A stretch of 64,000 nt of DNA from Congeria kusceri (taxonomy: Eukaryota > Mollusca > Bivalvia > Myida > Dreissenidae), in the NCBI GenBank assembly GCA_027627225.1, contig JAPFQT010000079.1, positions 699,501 to 763,500 on the forward strand, in the 5' to 3' direction. The stretch's first letter is position 1; each line of letters begins with the position of its first letter. This document shows positions 21,241 through 32,290 of the stretch, piece by piece. The notes under the pieces were generated by a model, which was given only the letters and a program-made list of their open reading frames with translations, made no database searches and was not told the DNA's origin. Position numbers and translations under genes: made by a program.

Positions 21241-22159
21241 TTTTTAGACGACGGAGAAGAATCCAATTAGCTACTTGTGATTTACGCACATAACAAACAA
21301 AGTAGATCTATTGTTTCTCATTCCCGCCCCCGCACAAACTCATGATCATGTTTATTACACATTGACAGTCTTCAAAGGCGCGACCTGGGCCCCTATTTAG
21401 AAACATTCGTAATAGTTATTTTTAACTACGTTGAAAATAAGTCAAAATAAGTATTTGTGTTTGGAACACGACATCATCAACAACCATTTATTATCTCTTA
21501 AGAATACAATTGCTTTTTTGACAAATGCAAAAGTGGTATACATGGACGAGAAAAATATGAAATTAGGTACTGATAGAAGTTAACAAAGAAAATATATATC
21601 CCTAACAAAGTAATAAATATTACAGTGCTTTGGAACATGTGCACGACAGATACTAAATATCAGTGGACTTTATTTGCAACCTTTTTGTCAAAATCTTCAG
21701 ACTATGCATTTCTTTGTCAGACTAAACTCGTATTATAAAATTTCCTTATTTTTTTAAACATTTATAAATACCAGCATGTAACTCTTAACTTGGAGAACAC
21801 GTGACCTTAGGGCTTAACAATAATATTGCGTGCCCCCCTCCCACGAAAAGAAATGGCCACGACTTAAAATATTGTTGACTTCGTTGATGTGAATGGACCA
21901 TTGTGAAACTGGACCTGCCAACGCTCGTCTGATGTTGAGTATGAGAATTTCTAACACAAACATTAAAAACCTATACAGCAGTATAACATTCACAGAAATT
22001 ATCAGTGCTGAAACCAACGCGAGGCTGAGGAATGTTTGTGACCTCGCAACTAGGCTTTCCACAATATTAAAGTTATGCATCTGCATTTTTTTCAGTTTTT
22101 GCTTGTAATTTGTAACAAAAAGTTGACCATAATTTTAATAATAATTGCTTTCTCGTATA
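21241..22159. other. Noncoding; one hydrophobic open frame of unclear status (21,814-22,086 minus)
   Basis: The 90-codon minus-strand frame has a very hydrophobic centre (SLALVSALIISVNVILLYRF) that could be a membrane helix, but the complementary frame is equally open and no splice site or family is recognised. Not annotated as a gene. Confidence 0.4.
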
Positions 22160-22665
22160 ATAGTTTTCTTGATTATTACAGAGTGTAAAATCTTTATTCG
22201 TGATCGTCACAATCACTATGTACAATCTTTATTCGTGATGATACCAAATTAAACGGTAAGTTTTCCCGATGATCACGTAATGTACGATATTGTTCACTAT
22301 GATCACTATCGTCTTTATTTGTGATGAATAGATACTGTACTACCTTCTGTCGTGACGGTCAGTGTACGATACATTGTTTGTGACGATACCATTCTATATG
22401 TTTTTTGTGTACGATACATTGTTTGTGACGATACCATTCTATATGATCTTTGTGTATGATGATCACTTAGTGAACCGTCTTTATTCGTGATAATCACACG
22501 TGTAAGATCTGTATTACCCGTGATCACTTAGAGCACAGTCATTATTTGTACGGCCTTTATTCCCTATGATCACTAAATGTTTTTTTCTTGATCACTTAGT
22601 AAAAGATCATCAACCCATTCCCCTATTGTACGATCTTTATCCAATATGATCACGTGATATCAAAT
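22160..22665 (+). repeat. Degenerate ATCTTTATTCGTGATGAT repeat region
   Basis: ATCTTTATTCGTGATGAT and TGATCACTTAG phrases recur irregularly. A 45-bp exact-type duplication with GTGTACGATACATTGTTTGT is at 22,362 and 22,407. Looks like an old, decayed relative of the 31-bp array at 24,665. Confidence 0.7.
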
Positions 22666-22808
22666 TGTAAGACATATTAATAAAAAGTCCGGATATTGCA
22701 ATGGTGTGTGCTGCCATTGCTTGTGATAAGCTAAACTATATCGTTGACGATTCAGACCGATAACACTCAAGATCTATACTAATAGCTGTTGTGGTGGTGG
22801 TGTTTTTG

Positions 22809-23222
22809 TTGTGTTACGTCGTTGTGTCGCCTGGTTGTGTTACGTTGTTGTGTCGCCTGGTTGTGTTACGTCATTGTGACGCCTGGTTGTGTTACGTTGT
22901 TGTGTCGCCTGGTTGTGTTACGTTGTTGTGTCGCCTGGTTGTGTTACGTCATTGTGACGCCTGGTTGTGTTACGTTGTTGTGTCGCCTGGTTGTGTTACG
23001 TTGTTGTGTCGCCTGGTTGTGTTACGTTGTTGTGTCGCCTGGTTGTGCTACGTCGTGGTGTCGCCTAGTTGTGTTTCGTCGTTGTGTCGCCAAATGTGTT
23101 TCGTAGCTGTGTCGCCTAGTTGAGTTACGTAGTTGTGTCGCCTGGTTGTGCTACGTCCTTGTATCACCTGGTTGTGTTAGGTCGTTGTGTCGCCTGTCTG
23201 TGTTACATCGTTGTGTCGTCAT
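22809..23222 (+). repeat. 26-bp minisatellite array 3 (about 16 copies) with 78-bp trimers
   Basis: Unit CGTTGTGTCGCCTGGTTGTG then TTACGT. A variant unit with TCATTGTGACGCCTGG appears every third position at the start of the array, giving a 78-bp higher-order period repeated twice. Very homogeneous in the 5' half and diverged in the 3' third. Confidence 0.95.
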
Positions 23223-23384
23223 AACACAGCACTAAACTAATATCCATTTATAGTTATATACCTTACCCTACAACGTATTTGTCAATAAATCCTATGAACT
23301 TTTACTGTGTATGCAACATTATATTTGTTTCGCTTTTGTATGACTGATATAAAACGCACATTCTAACATGACACGCGCCGAGTT

Positions 23385-23692
23385 TTTTATACACAGAACA
23401 AAATTCACCGTTGTTAAACTATCAATAAACAACCCGAAAAAAGAGTACTTAACTGCAGAATATACTTTGTAATGTTATTGCAGGAAATGTTGTCAGGTGA
23501 TGTTAGAATCGAAATAGTTTTACATAATCGTTGTGTATCGGTTAATAAACCCCGATTTATCGATCTGATGCCGTGTATTAAACCTCTCGGGCTAGCGCCC
23601 TCGTAGTTTAATTCATTCGCATCTCCAAATCGTTGTTAATTAGCCGATAAACAACTCTATAAATCGAGCAGTGTTTCTTAAATAATGTACGC
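23385..23692 (+). repeat. Hairpin-forming dispersed repeat, copy 5
   Basis: CCGTTGTTAAACTATCAATA, GTTAGAATCGAAATAGTTTT, CTCGGGCTAGCGCCCTCGTA and TAGCCGATAAACAACTC follow the family order. It lies 160 bp after array 3. Confidence 0.75.
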
Positions 23693-24660
23693 AAAACATG
23701 TCGGTTCCAAACGGACATGGAATGTTGTATTTAGTGGATAATTTCGGATAAAAAAGTTGCAGTAGTGGATCGGGAGATTGGTAGTTCGAACTGTTTTTTG
23801 TGTGCATATTCATTAGTTTTGCCAGATAGCGGTGAAAAACATCATACACATGTGAACGTATATATATAAGGATTACAAATCAAACAGCTTGCAGTCAGTG
23901 ACGCATTTAATGTATAATTAATGTATAAAGTAACAGTGTCAGACCGCATGCACATGTATTTAATTTTCTGTATTAAAATTGAACTACATGCATATAATTA
24001 TGTGCGCGCTTATTTTCTTTATTTGCATTTATTTATGCTGGCAAGACTATTCGTTTTCTAAAAATTTGGTCCGTGAGTTATACACATCATTTCCTTTCAA
24101 CGTTTCTCCTGCCCAGGCGTCTGAATACGCTTGTTGGCCGATACCTACAAACCGGATGCGAGTGATTCCGTATCACCGGTATACGTGCACCGAGCTTCTC
24201 GGCGACATCGAGTGCACGATCTCCTTGAAATAATCTATTGTGCATGTCTTCAATCTATTAGATTCTGGTGTTGTAAAGAAGATATTTATCTGCTTCTGCT
24301 GCTGATTAACGCACCTTACATTAAAGTATTGTCTGGCCTGCCAAAAACTTTAATACTTTTTGTTTCCCGACCGAACCGCAATAAGGACACGACATGTATT
24401 TGAAATTTGTGTGCATGCAACGTAACATGACAGGACTCTTCTGATATTGAGAGCGAAGTTTAAAGAGGCTTGTTCACATAATTTTCATATTTCAAATGCA
24501 AGCCTGGTAAAACAACTGTTTTTGAGAAACAAATACTTGATACTGGTCTTGTTGACGTTGGTCTGAGATTACTCTTGTATTCGTAGCTCTGGTAGTACGT
24601 GATTATATCATAACATAAAGACTATGACATAATTATTGTGTTGTTTTGTTTTTCTGTCTG
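23693..24660. other. AT-rich; partial dispersed-element copy at 24,100-24,235
   Basis: TACAAACCGGATGCGAGTGA and CCGGTATACGTGCACCGAGC resemble 5,470-5,560. The open frames at 23,979-24,233 and 24,131-24,403 cover it and are not supported as genes. Confidence 0.4.
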
Positions 24661-24664
24661 CTAA

Positions 24665-25300
24665 ATGTACGATCTTTTAGCGATAATTACTTATTGTACT
24701 ATTTTTTTCGTGACGATTACTTAGTGTACGATCTTTATTCGTGACGATTACTTAGTGTACGATCTTTGTTATTGAGGTTTACTTAGTCTACGATCTTCAT
24801 TCACGAGGAGTACTTAATGTACGATCTTTATTCTTGTTCATTACTTAGTGTACGATCTTTATTCTTGATAACTACTTAGTTTACGATCTTTATTCGTGAT
24901 AATTACTTAATGTACGATCTTTATTAGTAATAATAACTTTCATGAGGAGTACTTAGTGTACGATCTTTATTCTTGTTGGTTACTTAGTGTACGATCTTTA
25001 TTTGTGATAACTTCTAAGTTTACGATCTTTATTCGTGATAATTACTCAGTGTACGATCTTTATTAGTAATAACTACTTAGTGTACGATCTTTATTCGTGA
25101 TGATTACTTAGTGTACTCTCTTTACTCGTGACGATTTCTTTGTGTACGATCTTTGTTCTTGATGTATACTTATTGAACGATCTTTATTCACGATGATTAT
25201 TTGTATATGATCTTTATTCGTGAGGAATACTTAATGTACGAGCTGTATTCGTGATGATTACTTCATGTACGATCTTTAGGCTTGACAATGATTACTGTAT
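24665..25300 (+). repeat. 31-bp tandem repeat, about 20 copies
   Basis: Unit TGTACGATCTTTATTCGTGA then TGATTACTTAG. Variation is mainly at the GTGATGATTA part. Confidence 0.95.
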
Positions 25301-25538
25301 GTTCTACCAAATTTGGCATTCCATATTAAAGAAAAAGACGATCTCGAATGCATGTTATTTAATAATTTATTTCACTTTTTATTAAATTGAGCAATATTGT
25401 GTATATAAACCTGTGAAAAAACAAACAGATACAGTGATAAATAAAAAGCCCCATTGGTTTGTAGTGAAAATGTTCTTGTTATAACAAGAAACAGTCGTCG
25501 TGGTAGCGTTGTCAACGTATGTGTTCTTTAAATGTCGT

Positions 25539-25804
25539 TCTGATCCCGTATTCACAAATATATTCTGAGACTTAAGACGTAATAATAAAGAATATTTTTT
25601 AAACTGTTCTGTTCTAAGACGCTGTGAACTTGAATCTTTCTTGGTATTCATCAACTCAAATTACGGCATTCTTGATTTAGAACGACTGGTAACGACAATA
25701 GCGACGTTGGTACCTGGCATATTTGCGAACGCATAAATATTTGTTCTTGAGTCTGAGTCTAATCTTTATTCTTAAGTATATGGGATGTTGAATACGGGCT
25801 CAGA
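25539..25804. mobile_element. MITE-like element with TCTGAKCCCGTATTCA ends
   Basis: Left TCTGATCCCGTATTCACAAA and right end, reverse-complemented, TCTGAGCCCGTATTCAACAT. Inner inverted CTTAAG-containing segments follow. 266 bp, no coding capacity, no obvious target duplication. Confidence 0.7.
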
Positions 25805-26490
25805 TGCCAGGTTCATGATTAGTACTAGAAATGTGAATTTGATATACATTATGTACAATCAAGCATGAGTGTCGAAAATAGAGAATGGGCAATTGTTGAC
25901 TCGACGTCGGAATCAACAGTCGTGAGTTTCCTGCGATGTTACTAATTATTTTTGTAATGCATTCAAGTGCAGTTTGTTGCCGACCTTGAACATTTTAACA
26001 AACAGAAAGCGTAGATTGTGTTGCTCATGTTATTTGAAGCGTGAGAGACCGGGGTTTTATAAATTACAGATTATATTTGTTTGTACCCAAATCACACACA
26101 CCTGCTTTATTGCTCGTTTTTTACTACTCTATATTCAGAATCGTTTCATCACAAAAAAAAATAATATGTCATAAGATATTAATGAATACTTTCTTGAAAT
26201 CTAATACATTTAACTATTGTTTTAATATATTTTTGAACTTGTGTATTACAAATCTTTTCACAAAATTAAGATTTATTTCAGAACAAAAAAATTAACATAC
26301 TTAATTTAACTAAAATTATTGGTGATCTTGGAACTTCTGCTCATTTTGTGTGCCATGTGTGCTCTTATATAATAAAAAAAATGACAACACGATTTCTTTT
26401 GAATGTACAGATTTCAGCCTTAGCAATAACAGCAGAAGACAATAGTAAGACACATGTTTTCATCCATCGTCATAAATGTTAATGCATACA
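25805..26490. other. AT-rich spacer, nothing seen
   Basis: No feature recognised. Confidence 0.5.
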
Positions 26491-26492
26491 TT

Positions 26493-26985
26493 GCGCGAAA
26501 CGCGAAGCGAGATATGATATTCCCGCGAGACACGAAGCGAGGCACGATATTGTAACACGAGATCTCGCACTGTCGTAGTAGCCCATACCACGACATCTCG
26601 TGGCAAAATATCGTGTCTCGCTTCCAGTTTCGCGCAATTTGTGTGTCGCTTCGTGCCTCGCGGTAAAATATCGCGCCTCGCTTCGAGACACTAAACGATA
26701 CACGATATTCAGGCGAGACGCGAAGCGAGGCACGATATTATATCGTTCAAATAACGCCCGAATCTCGAGTATCGCGTTAAATTTTCGAACCACGATACAA
26801 GAAACACAAAGCGAGACGCGAGAATCCGGCGACATGCGAAGCGATATATCGTGGTATGGGATACTGCGACAGTGCGAGATCTCGTGTTACAATATCGTGC
26901 CTCGCTTCGTGTCTCGCGGGAATATCGTGTCTCGCTTCGTGTTTCTCGCAAGTCTCGTATCTCGCCCTCGTCGTAAGAGGCACGA
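26493..26985. repeat. CpG-rich inverted-repeat block (GCGAGACACGAAGCGAGGCACG)
   Basis: Left arm, about 26,493-26,600, reads through GCGAGACACGAAGCGAGGCA, ATATTGTAACACGAGATCTC and CCATACCACGA. Right arm, about 26,842-26,955, is its reverse complement (TCGTGGTATGGGA, GAGATCTCGTGTTACAATAT, CCTCGCTTCGTGTCTCGC). The ~240-bp centre carries further copies of CGAGACGCGAAGCGAGG in both orientations. It stands out as CpG-dense in AT-rich DNA. The four overlapping open frames of 68-138 codons are by-products. Confidence 0.85.
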
Positions 26986-27009
26986 TATTTCATATGGCAC
27001 TAACCGGAT

Positions 27010-27118
27010 TCCGTAGGTAAGCGTTTGTTATTGCGGTAATAACCAACCGTTCCGATGCCTGTAATCAAATCACTCGGCTATCGCCCTCGTGGGTTAATTC
27101 CTACGCAACAACAAGAAC
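27010..27118 (+). repeat. Partial copy of the hairpin dispersed repeat
   Basis: CACTCGGCTATCGCCCTCGT and GGTTAATTCCTACGCAACAA match the loop region of the family. Confidence 0.6.
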
Positions 27119-27127
27119 AACAACACT

Positions 27128-27326
27128 AAGGTCGCAGTGGTATAATGGATATGGTATCTGCCTTGCGATCGGGAGGTCGTGAGTTCGATCCCTACTCGGG
27201 GAGCGTTCCAATGATCTCTCTCATCTCTCTCCCATGTACTGGTTCTACCCAGGAAACCGACTCGAGAGCGTCTCAGTTAGTTTCAGGCTTTCGACACAAT
27301 CGAGCCAAAATAAATAGGTTTAAACT
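27128..27326 (+). mobile_element. tRNA-derived SINE, well preserved
   Basis: Best plus-strand copy of the family: head GTCGCAGTGGTATAATGGAT, CCTTGCGATCGGGAGGTCG, box B GAGTTCGATCCC, body GTACTGGTTCTACCCAGGAA, tail AATAAATAGGTTTAAAC. Useful as the reference for the 46-bp satellite at 62,315. Confidence 0.9.
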
Positions 27327-27612
27327 TAACCTAACAACAACTATAAAAAAATTAAGTTTAGGCCTTATATATCAATCATGATAGTGTAATAGTATTGCAG
27401 TCAAGTTAATTACAACTTTTTTTATGTTCCTGGCACATTTTTTCCAATCTTTTTCTTTACTTTACTTTTCAGGAAACGTATTCCAGAAACATCTTAAGTT
27501 TAACTTAAAATATGTTCACTTACAGAATTAACAGCAGTTAGTAATACATTAATAATTAATTAACACTTAGCACAAAGCCATCTAAATATGAAATAAAACG
27601 TTAATGAAATAT
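27327..27612. other. AT-rich spacer, nothing seen
   Basis: No feature recognised. Confidence 0.5.
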
Positions 27613-27831
27613 ATATGAGTCGCGTCTTGGGCAGTCCGCACAGATTAATCCAGGACGACACTTTACGCCTACAGTGGATTTATGTTTTAGAACAGACTTC
27701 CTTGAAACAGAAAATACCATAAAAGCGGAAAGTGCCGTCCCGGATTAGCCTGTGCAGGCTGCACAGGCTAATCCGGGACGACACTTTACGCACATGCATT
27801 AAGTCCGGTTTTCCAACGACGCTACTCATAT
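27613..27831. mobile_element. Palindromic MITE with ATATGAGTCGCG ends
   Basis: Ends ATATGAGTCGCGTC and (reverse complement of right end) ATATGAGTAGCGTC. Inside, GGACGACACTTTACGC and its inverse occur repeatedly, and the centre-right has a strong hairpin ATTAGCCTGTGCAGGCTGCA followed by CAGGCTAAT. I recall this family as extremely abundant in Dreissena sequences; that is memory, not a search. Confidence 0.85.
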
Positions 27832-28018
27832 GTTTTTAACATTAAAGATGAGATTTTAGTTAGAATGTTTGTGGAATACGGCACTGATTATCACAATGCA
27901 AGATATTATAAGTCGTCCTCATTGTTTGGTATGTTTACATCTGGATAAATTCTGATTGGTCAGTTACGTCTGCCAAAAATGCAACATGCAGAACACGTGC
28001 ATGCAGACCGTGATATCA

Positions 28019-28284
28019 TTGTAATCAGGGGCGTAGCTAGACCGAACTGGACCATACCGTACTCACAGTAAAAAGTTTAATTTACGCGTCTTTCATTTAG
28101 TAAGTATTCTAAGCATTTATTTAATAAAGTAAATCTAAAGAATATATAAAACATATTTATTCCGATAGATGATACAATGTTATTGTCATTGTATTTCAAT
28201 GTTTGTTCACGTTATTTGCCATTCTTATAGCTCGGTAAGCATAAGGTGAGAAATTAACTTTGCATAGTTACGCCCCTTGTAATC
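28019..28284. mobile_element. hAT-like MITE with 8-bp target duplication
   Basis: Element 28,027-28,276 has ends AGGGGCGTAGCTA and (reverse complement) GGGGCGTAACTA. TTGTAATC stands immediately on both sides (28,019-28,026 and 28,277-28,284). 8-bp duplications and (C)AGGGG(C)G ends are typical of the hAT superfamily. 250 bp, no transposase. Confidence 0.8.
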
Positions 28285-28479
28285 CGATTGTTTTACTATT
28301 TCGGCATATCAAATTTACTCTGGGCGTTTTCCACGTGGATTTCAGTGAGCGTTCTTTTTTTCACACATAATTGGCGTAAAATTTGCATCGCGGTTTTTGA
28401 TTGGGTTCCTTATGTTGAAACATCGATTGTGCTTGGCGATGTTTACTGCGCATGAATACATTGAAAAAAGGCGCGAACG

Positions 28480-28589
28480 CACCATTTGTTCGTTGTTCCC
28501 GGACAAGATGGATGTCATACAATCTGACACAGCGGACTACTTCAACTCATAACTCCAAACATGTGGTTATAATGGCTAATCATGTGAAT
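28480..28589 (+). CDS. Candidate first exon, MANHVN then GTAAGT donor
   Basis: A relatively CG-rich stretch (AAAGGCGCGAACGCACC, GGACAAGATGGATGTC) precedes ATGGCTAATCATGTGAAT (28,572-28,589), which is followed exactly by a consensus donor GTAAGT. A 14-codon upstream frame (28,510) lies before it. No downstream exon in phase 0 could be tied to it, and the next 2 kb show none. Weak but specific enough to note. Confidence 0.25.
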
Positions 28590-29555
28590 GTAAGTCTAAT
28601 ACGTGTTGTATTTTCAGTTTGTATAAATGAGACTTCGAATACTTTTATTCAGTTAAATTTAACAATTAAGATTGTAAAATAGTTTTGCACTGTTATTTTG
28701 TGCGTTAATTGAGTGAATTATTTCTATTTATATAGCATTTCAATCTAGCGAGATGTTATCGTGTGTATATTTGTAAAATTTTCACTTGCAACTCTTGTTT
28801 GAATTTACGAAATCTTTAGACACATGCTACACGTATTTCGGTATTGTTGACATAAATGGAAGCTTTAACTCAGAATTCGGGTTTGGGGTGTACAATAATT
28901 TGGCTTTTGATGCATAGACATTTACGTTGTTTAGATTAAAAGTTGCTTTTAACTATTTTATTTAATGTTAAAGTCGGAAAAGAGGAGTGTTTGTTTCTCA
29001 AGCCAAGACCCTTTCAAATCAGCCGACGAGATGGAAAGGGCGCCCCCACCCTGTCGTCTGGCTTGTAAGGGTCATGACCTGGGAGTTCAAAGGAATAAAT
29101 ACGAGTCTCTTCTGATGATAATAAAAGTGGGATGGATTAAATATAGAAAAGTTCAAAATGCCAAAGTTTTAGCTGCCGTTTACGTTTATAATAATACCAT
29201 TCATGATGGTGATTATGATGATGGTGGTGGTGTTGCTGCTGCTGCTGCGAATGCAGATTTATATTAGATACGTTTCACTAGGCACTTTCAACAGTATAAC
29301 ACATAATAATACAAGAATATATTACATATGTAATATGTTATCGTATGTTTCTGCATCCACAATAATTAATGTTTTATTGATTTCTTTTGTATTTCTGCTT
29401 CGTATTTCTGATTTGGTGACCAAAGTTACCGCTATGCTGCTGAAGTGCGGATTCTTCGACTTTGACGATGCTTTGGACAACAAAAAGGCGATAACACGAG
29501 CTAAGTTTTATTTTTATTATGTTGATAATTTTAAACTTAGCAGGTGATAGCCAGT
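28590..29555. other. Spacer; coding-looking fragment and GAT/GGT/GCT low complexity
   Basis: The 28,965-29,267 plus frame includes SSQDPFKSADEMERAPPPCR, which looks protein-like, and then runs into ATGATGGTGGTGGTGTTGCT low complexity at 29,206-29,255. No splice sites are convincing. Confidence 0.3.
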
Positions 29556-30060
29556 GCTCGATGCAACAGAGTCCGAGGCAATTGGCACACAAAGTTCGAT
29601 GCATATGATGTCCGAAATGGAGTCAGTCGACAATGGATGAGACGATAACCTGAGCTAAGTGTTATTTTATGTTCTAAAGCAGTTACAAGATACTTAACAT
29701 ATGTTACTTCTAGGACTATGTATTTTACTGAATTGTAGTCACCCTTCATAAAACACAACTTATTCGTGATTTGAGAAAAACACATGCTCTCTAAACATGA
29801 ACAGCTAAAAATTCCACTTTGAAGTAATTCGGCGTCACAATCAGAGAGACATGGCAACTTCAAGAAATAAGCATTTCAGCCGGAGCTCGTTATTGTAAAT
29901 GCCTCTTTAGCAGAGACAATAAACGAACGGCCTCCTTTCAGATGAATCACACGCAAAACTTAGCTGGATGCAGACGACAATTTCGCTCCCAAGACGACCA
30001 TGACGATTGCGCAGGAAACCAATGGAGGACAACATGACAACGAAAACCAACTGATTCGAC
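29556..30060 (+). repeat. Copies of the GATGCAGACGACAA core element
   Basis: GCTGGATGCAGACGACAATT and GACCATGACGATTGCGCAGG, ACCAATGGAGGACAACATGA, ACTGATTCGACGAGCGTGCG give the full core order seen again at 33.8, 34.4, 34.9 and 35.7 kb. A weaker copy starts at 29,560 (GTGCTCGATGCAACAGAG). Confidence 0.7.
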
Positions 30061-30333
30061 GAGCGTGCGCGGTAAAAAAACGTTTGCCTTTGAATAAACG
30101 TATAGAGCTACTGTATTTACTTTTGTTTTTGACAGGATATACGCCTAATATAATAAAAGCATTGATTTGTGGAAGAGAATGATCACGTTTCTATATTGAA
30201 TAACTTTTAATTACATACATGTATGTTGTTTTAATGTTTATATTTTTTTGCCGTACATTCAAAGATACTGCGTGGCAGTAACGGTCAATACACTAACAAT
30301 GGAAGTATTGTAACCGTAATCGTTAAAAATATC
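30061..30333. other. AT-rich spacer
   Basis: Nothing recognised. Confidence 0.5.
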
Positions 30334-31705
30334 CCGTTGCCGAGGACAACCACACCCCGTTGCCGACGATGACCACACCCCGTTGCCGAGGACAACCACA
30401 CCCCGTTGCCGACGAGAACAGCACCCCGTTGCCGACGATAACAACAACCCGTTGCCGACGACAACAACACCAAGTTGCCGAGGACAACCATACCCCGTTG
30501 CCGACTGCAACAACGCCCCGTTGTCGAGAACAACACCCAGTTACCGAGGACAACACCCTGTTGCCAACAACAACACCCAATTACCGAGGACAGTAAGATC
30601 CCCGTTGCCAACAGAACCCAGTTGCCGACGACAACCACACCCCGTTGCCGAGGATAACCACACCCCGTTGCCGACCACAACCATACCCCGTTGACGATGA
30701 CAACCTCGTCCCGTTGCCAACAACAACCAAACCCCGTTGCCAACAACAACATCCCGTTGCCGATGACAACCACAACCCGTTGCAGACGACAACACCACCC
30801 TGTTGCCAACAACAACATAACCCGGTTCCGAGGACAGTAACATCCCCGTTGCCAAAAGTACCCCGTTGCCAACAACACTTCCACCCGTTGCCTAGGACAA
30901 CAACACCCCCATGCCAACAGCAAAACACCCCATTGCCAACATTAATAACACTCCGTTCCCAAGGACAACAACACCCCGTTACCAAGGACAACAAAAGCCC
31001 GTTGCCAACAAAAAAACCATCGTTGCCGAGGACAACGCCCCATTGCTGAGGACAACGCTCTGTTGCTGAGGACAACACCCCTTTACCAACAACAACATCC
31101 CGTTGCCAACAACAACAACACCCCGTTACCAACAACAACAACACCCCGCTACCATCAACAACAACATCCCAATGCCGAGGACAACAACCCGTTGCCGAGG
31201 ACATCAAAACCCGTTGCCAACAACACCCTGTTACCGAGGACAACAGCACCCTGTTACTAACAACAAAAGCACCCCGTTGCCGACGAGAACAACACCCATT
31301 CGCCAACAATAACAACACCTCGTTGCCGAGGACAACTGTACCCCGTTTCCAAGGACAACCACTTCCTGTTGCCAACAACATCAACTCCCGGTTATCGAGG
31401 AAAACAACACATCAGTAACCAGCAACAACAACAACCCGTCGCCTAGGACAACCACACCGCGTTGTGGAGACAACCACACCCCGTTCCCGACGACAACTAC
31501 ACCCCGTCCCTGACGATAACTAAACCCCGTTGCCAACGAAAACCACACCCCGTAGCCGACGACAACTACACCGAGTTGCCGAGACAACCACACCCCGTTG
31601 CCGAGGACAACCACACCCCGTTGCCGAGGACAACCACACCCCGTTGCCGAGGACAATCACACCCCGTTGCCAACGACAACCACACCCCGTTATCGACGAT
31701 GCAGT
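30334..31705 (+). repeat. 23-bp minisatellite array (about 58 copies)
   Basis: Unit CCCCGTTGCCGAGGACAACC then ACA; TTGCC starts at 31,621, 31,644 and 31,667 give 23 bp. Variants GACGACAAC, CAACAACAAC and GAGGACAAC alternate, and some units carry small indels. Long open frames on both strands (up to 267 codons at 30,581-31,384 minus) are by-products. Confidence 0.95.
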
Positions 31706-31880
31706 GGACGACATACAATGACGCATGCGCAATCGACCAGTTAAGTTCAATAAGACAGCATACAACAGAACGCAAGAACAAATGACGTAAATTGTGATCA
31801 TATGTTGTTTAGTGTACAGTATATTGTCCTGCGATTCGTACGGTAATACAATATTACTTTGTATTCGCGTAGGAAACAAA
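31706..31880 (+). repeat. Right flank of 23-bp array, duplicated at 32,090-32,290
   Basis: ACAATGACGCATGCGCAATC, AACAGAACGCAAGAACAAAT and GATTCGTACGGTAATACAAT recur in the same order about 420 bp later. Confidence 0.75.
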
Positions 31881-32019
31881 ACTCAAACATTGTTTTCTGA
31901 TAGTTTCATTTAAATGATCCAGATAAAATTGTCAGTTATTCTTCAAGGTTAAACTATTTAAACATTTGTGTAAACAATATAAAATTATTATTCATATGCA
32001 CCCACATCAGCTTGTTTCA

Positions 32020-32290
32020 GACGACAACCCGACCCCGTTGCCGACGACAACAACACCCCGTTGTCAGCGACGAACAAACTACGATCTGTATACGATGCAG
32101 TGGACAGCCGGAACTCGATGCAGACGACATACCGGTACATTGACGCATACGCAAGCGACCTGTGAAGTACAATAACACAACAAAAACAGAACGTAAGAAC
32201 AAAAACAGTAAATGTTGGTCATATATATATATATGTTCCTGCTTTCGTACGGCAGCACAATATTGTTTTGTTCTGGCGCAAGACAAAAAC
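32020..32290 (+). repeat. Paralogous copy of the array end with only ~2 units of the 23-mer
   Basis: CCCCGTTGCCGACGACAACA then CACCCCGTTGTCAGCGACG, followed by CATTGACGCATACGCAAGCG, AACAGAACGTAAGAACAAAA and CTTTCGTACGGCAGCACAAT, parallel to the right end and flank of the long array. A short (TA)n at 32,221-32,233 lies inside. Confidence 0.75.

Noticed and set aside
21814..22086. Small membrane protein on minus strand
   Set aside because: Hydrophobic centre is suggestive, but the opposite strand is equally open and there is no splice, promoter or family evidence.
26479..27016. Four overlapping frames of 68-138 codons (Arg/Ser-rich)
   Set aside because: All are read from the CpG-rich inverted-repeat block; open on both strands because of its repeat composition.
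30285..31384. Long minus-strand frames (212 and 267 codons)
   Set aside because: Encoded by the 23-bp array; stops are rare because of composition, and period 23 moves units through all frames.
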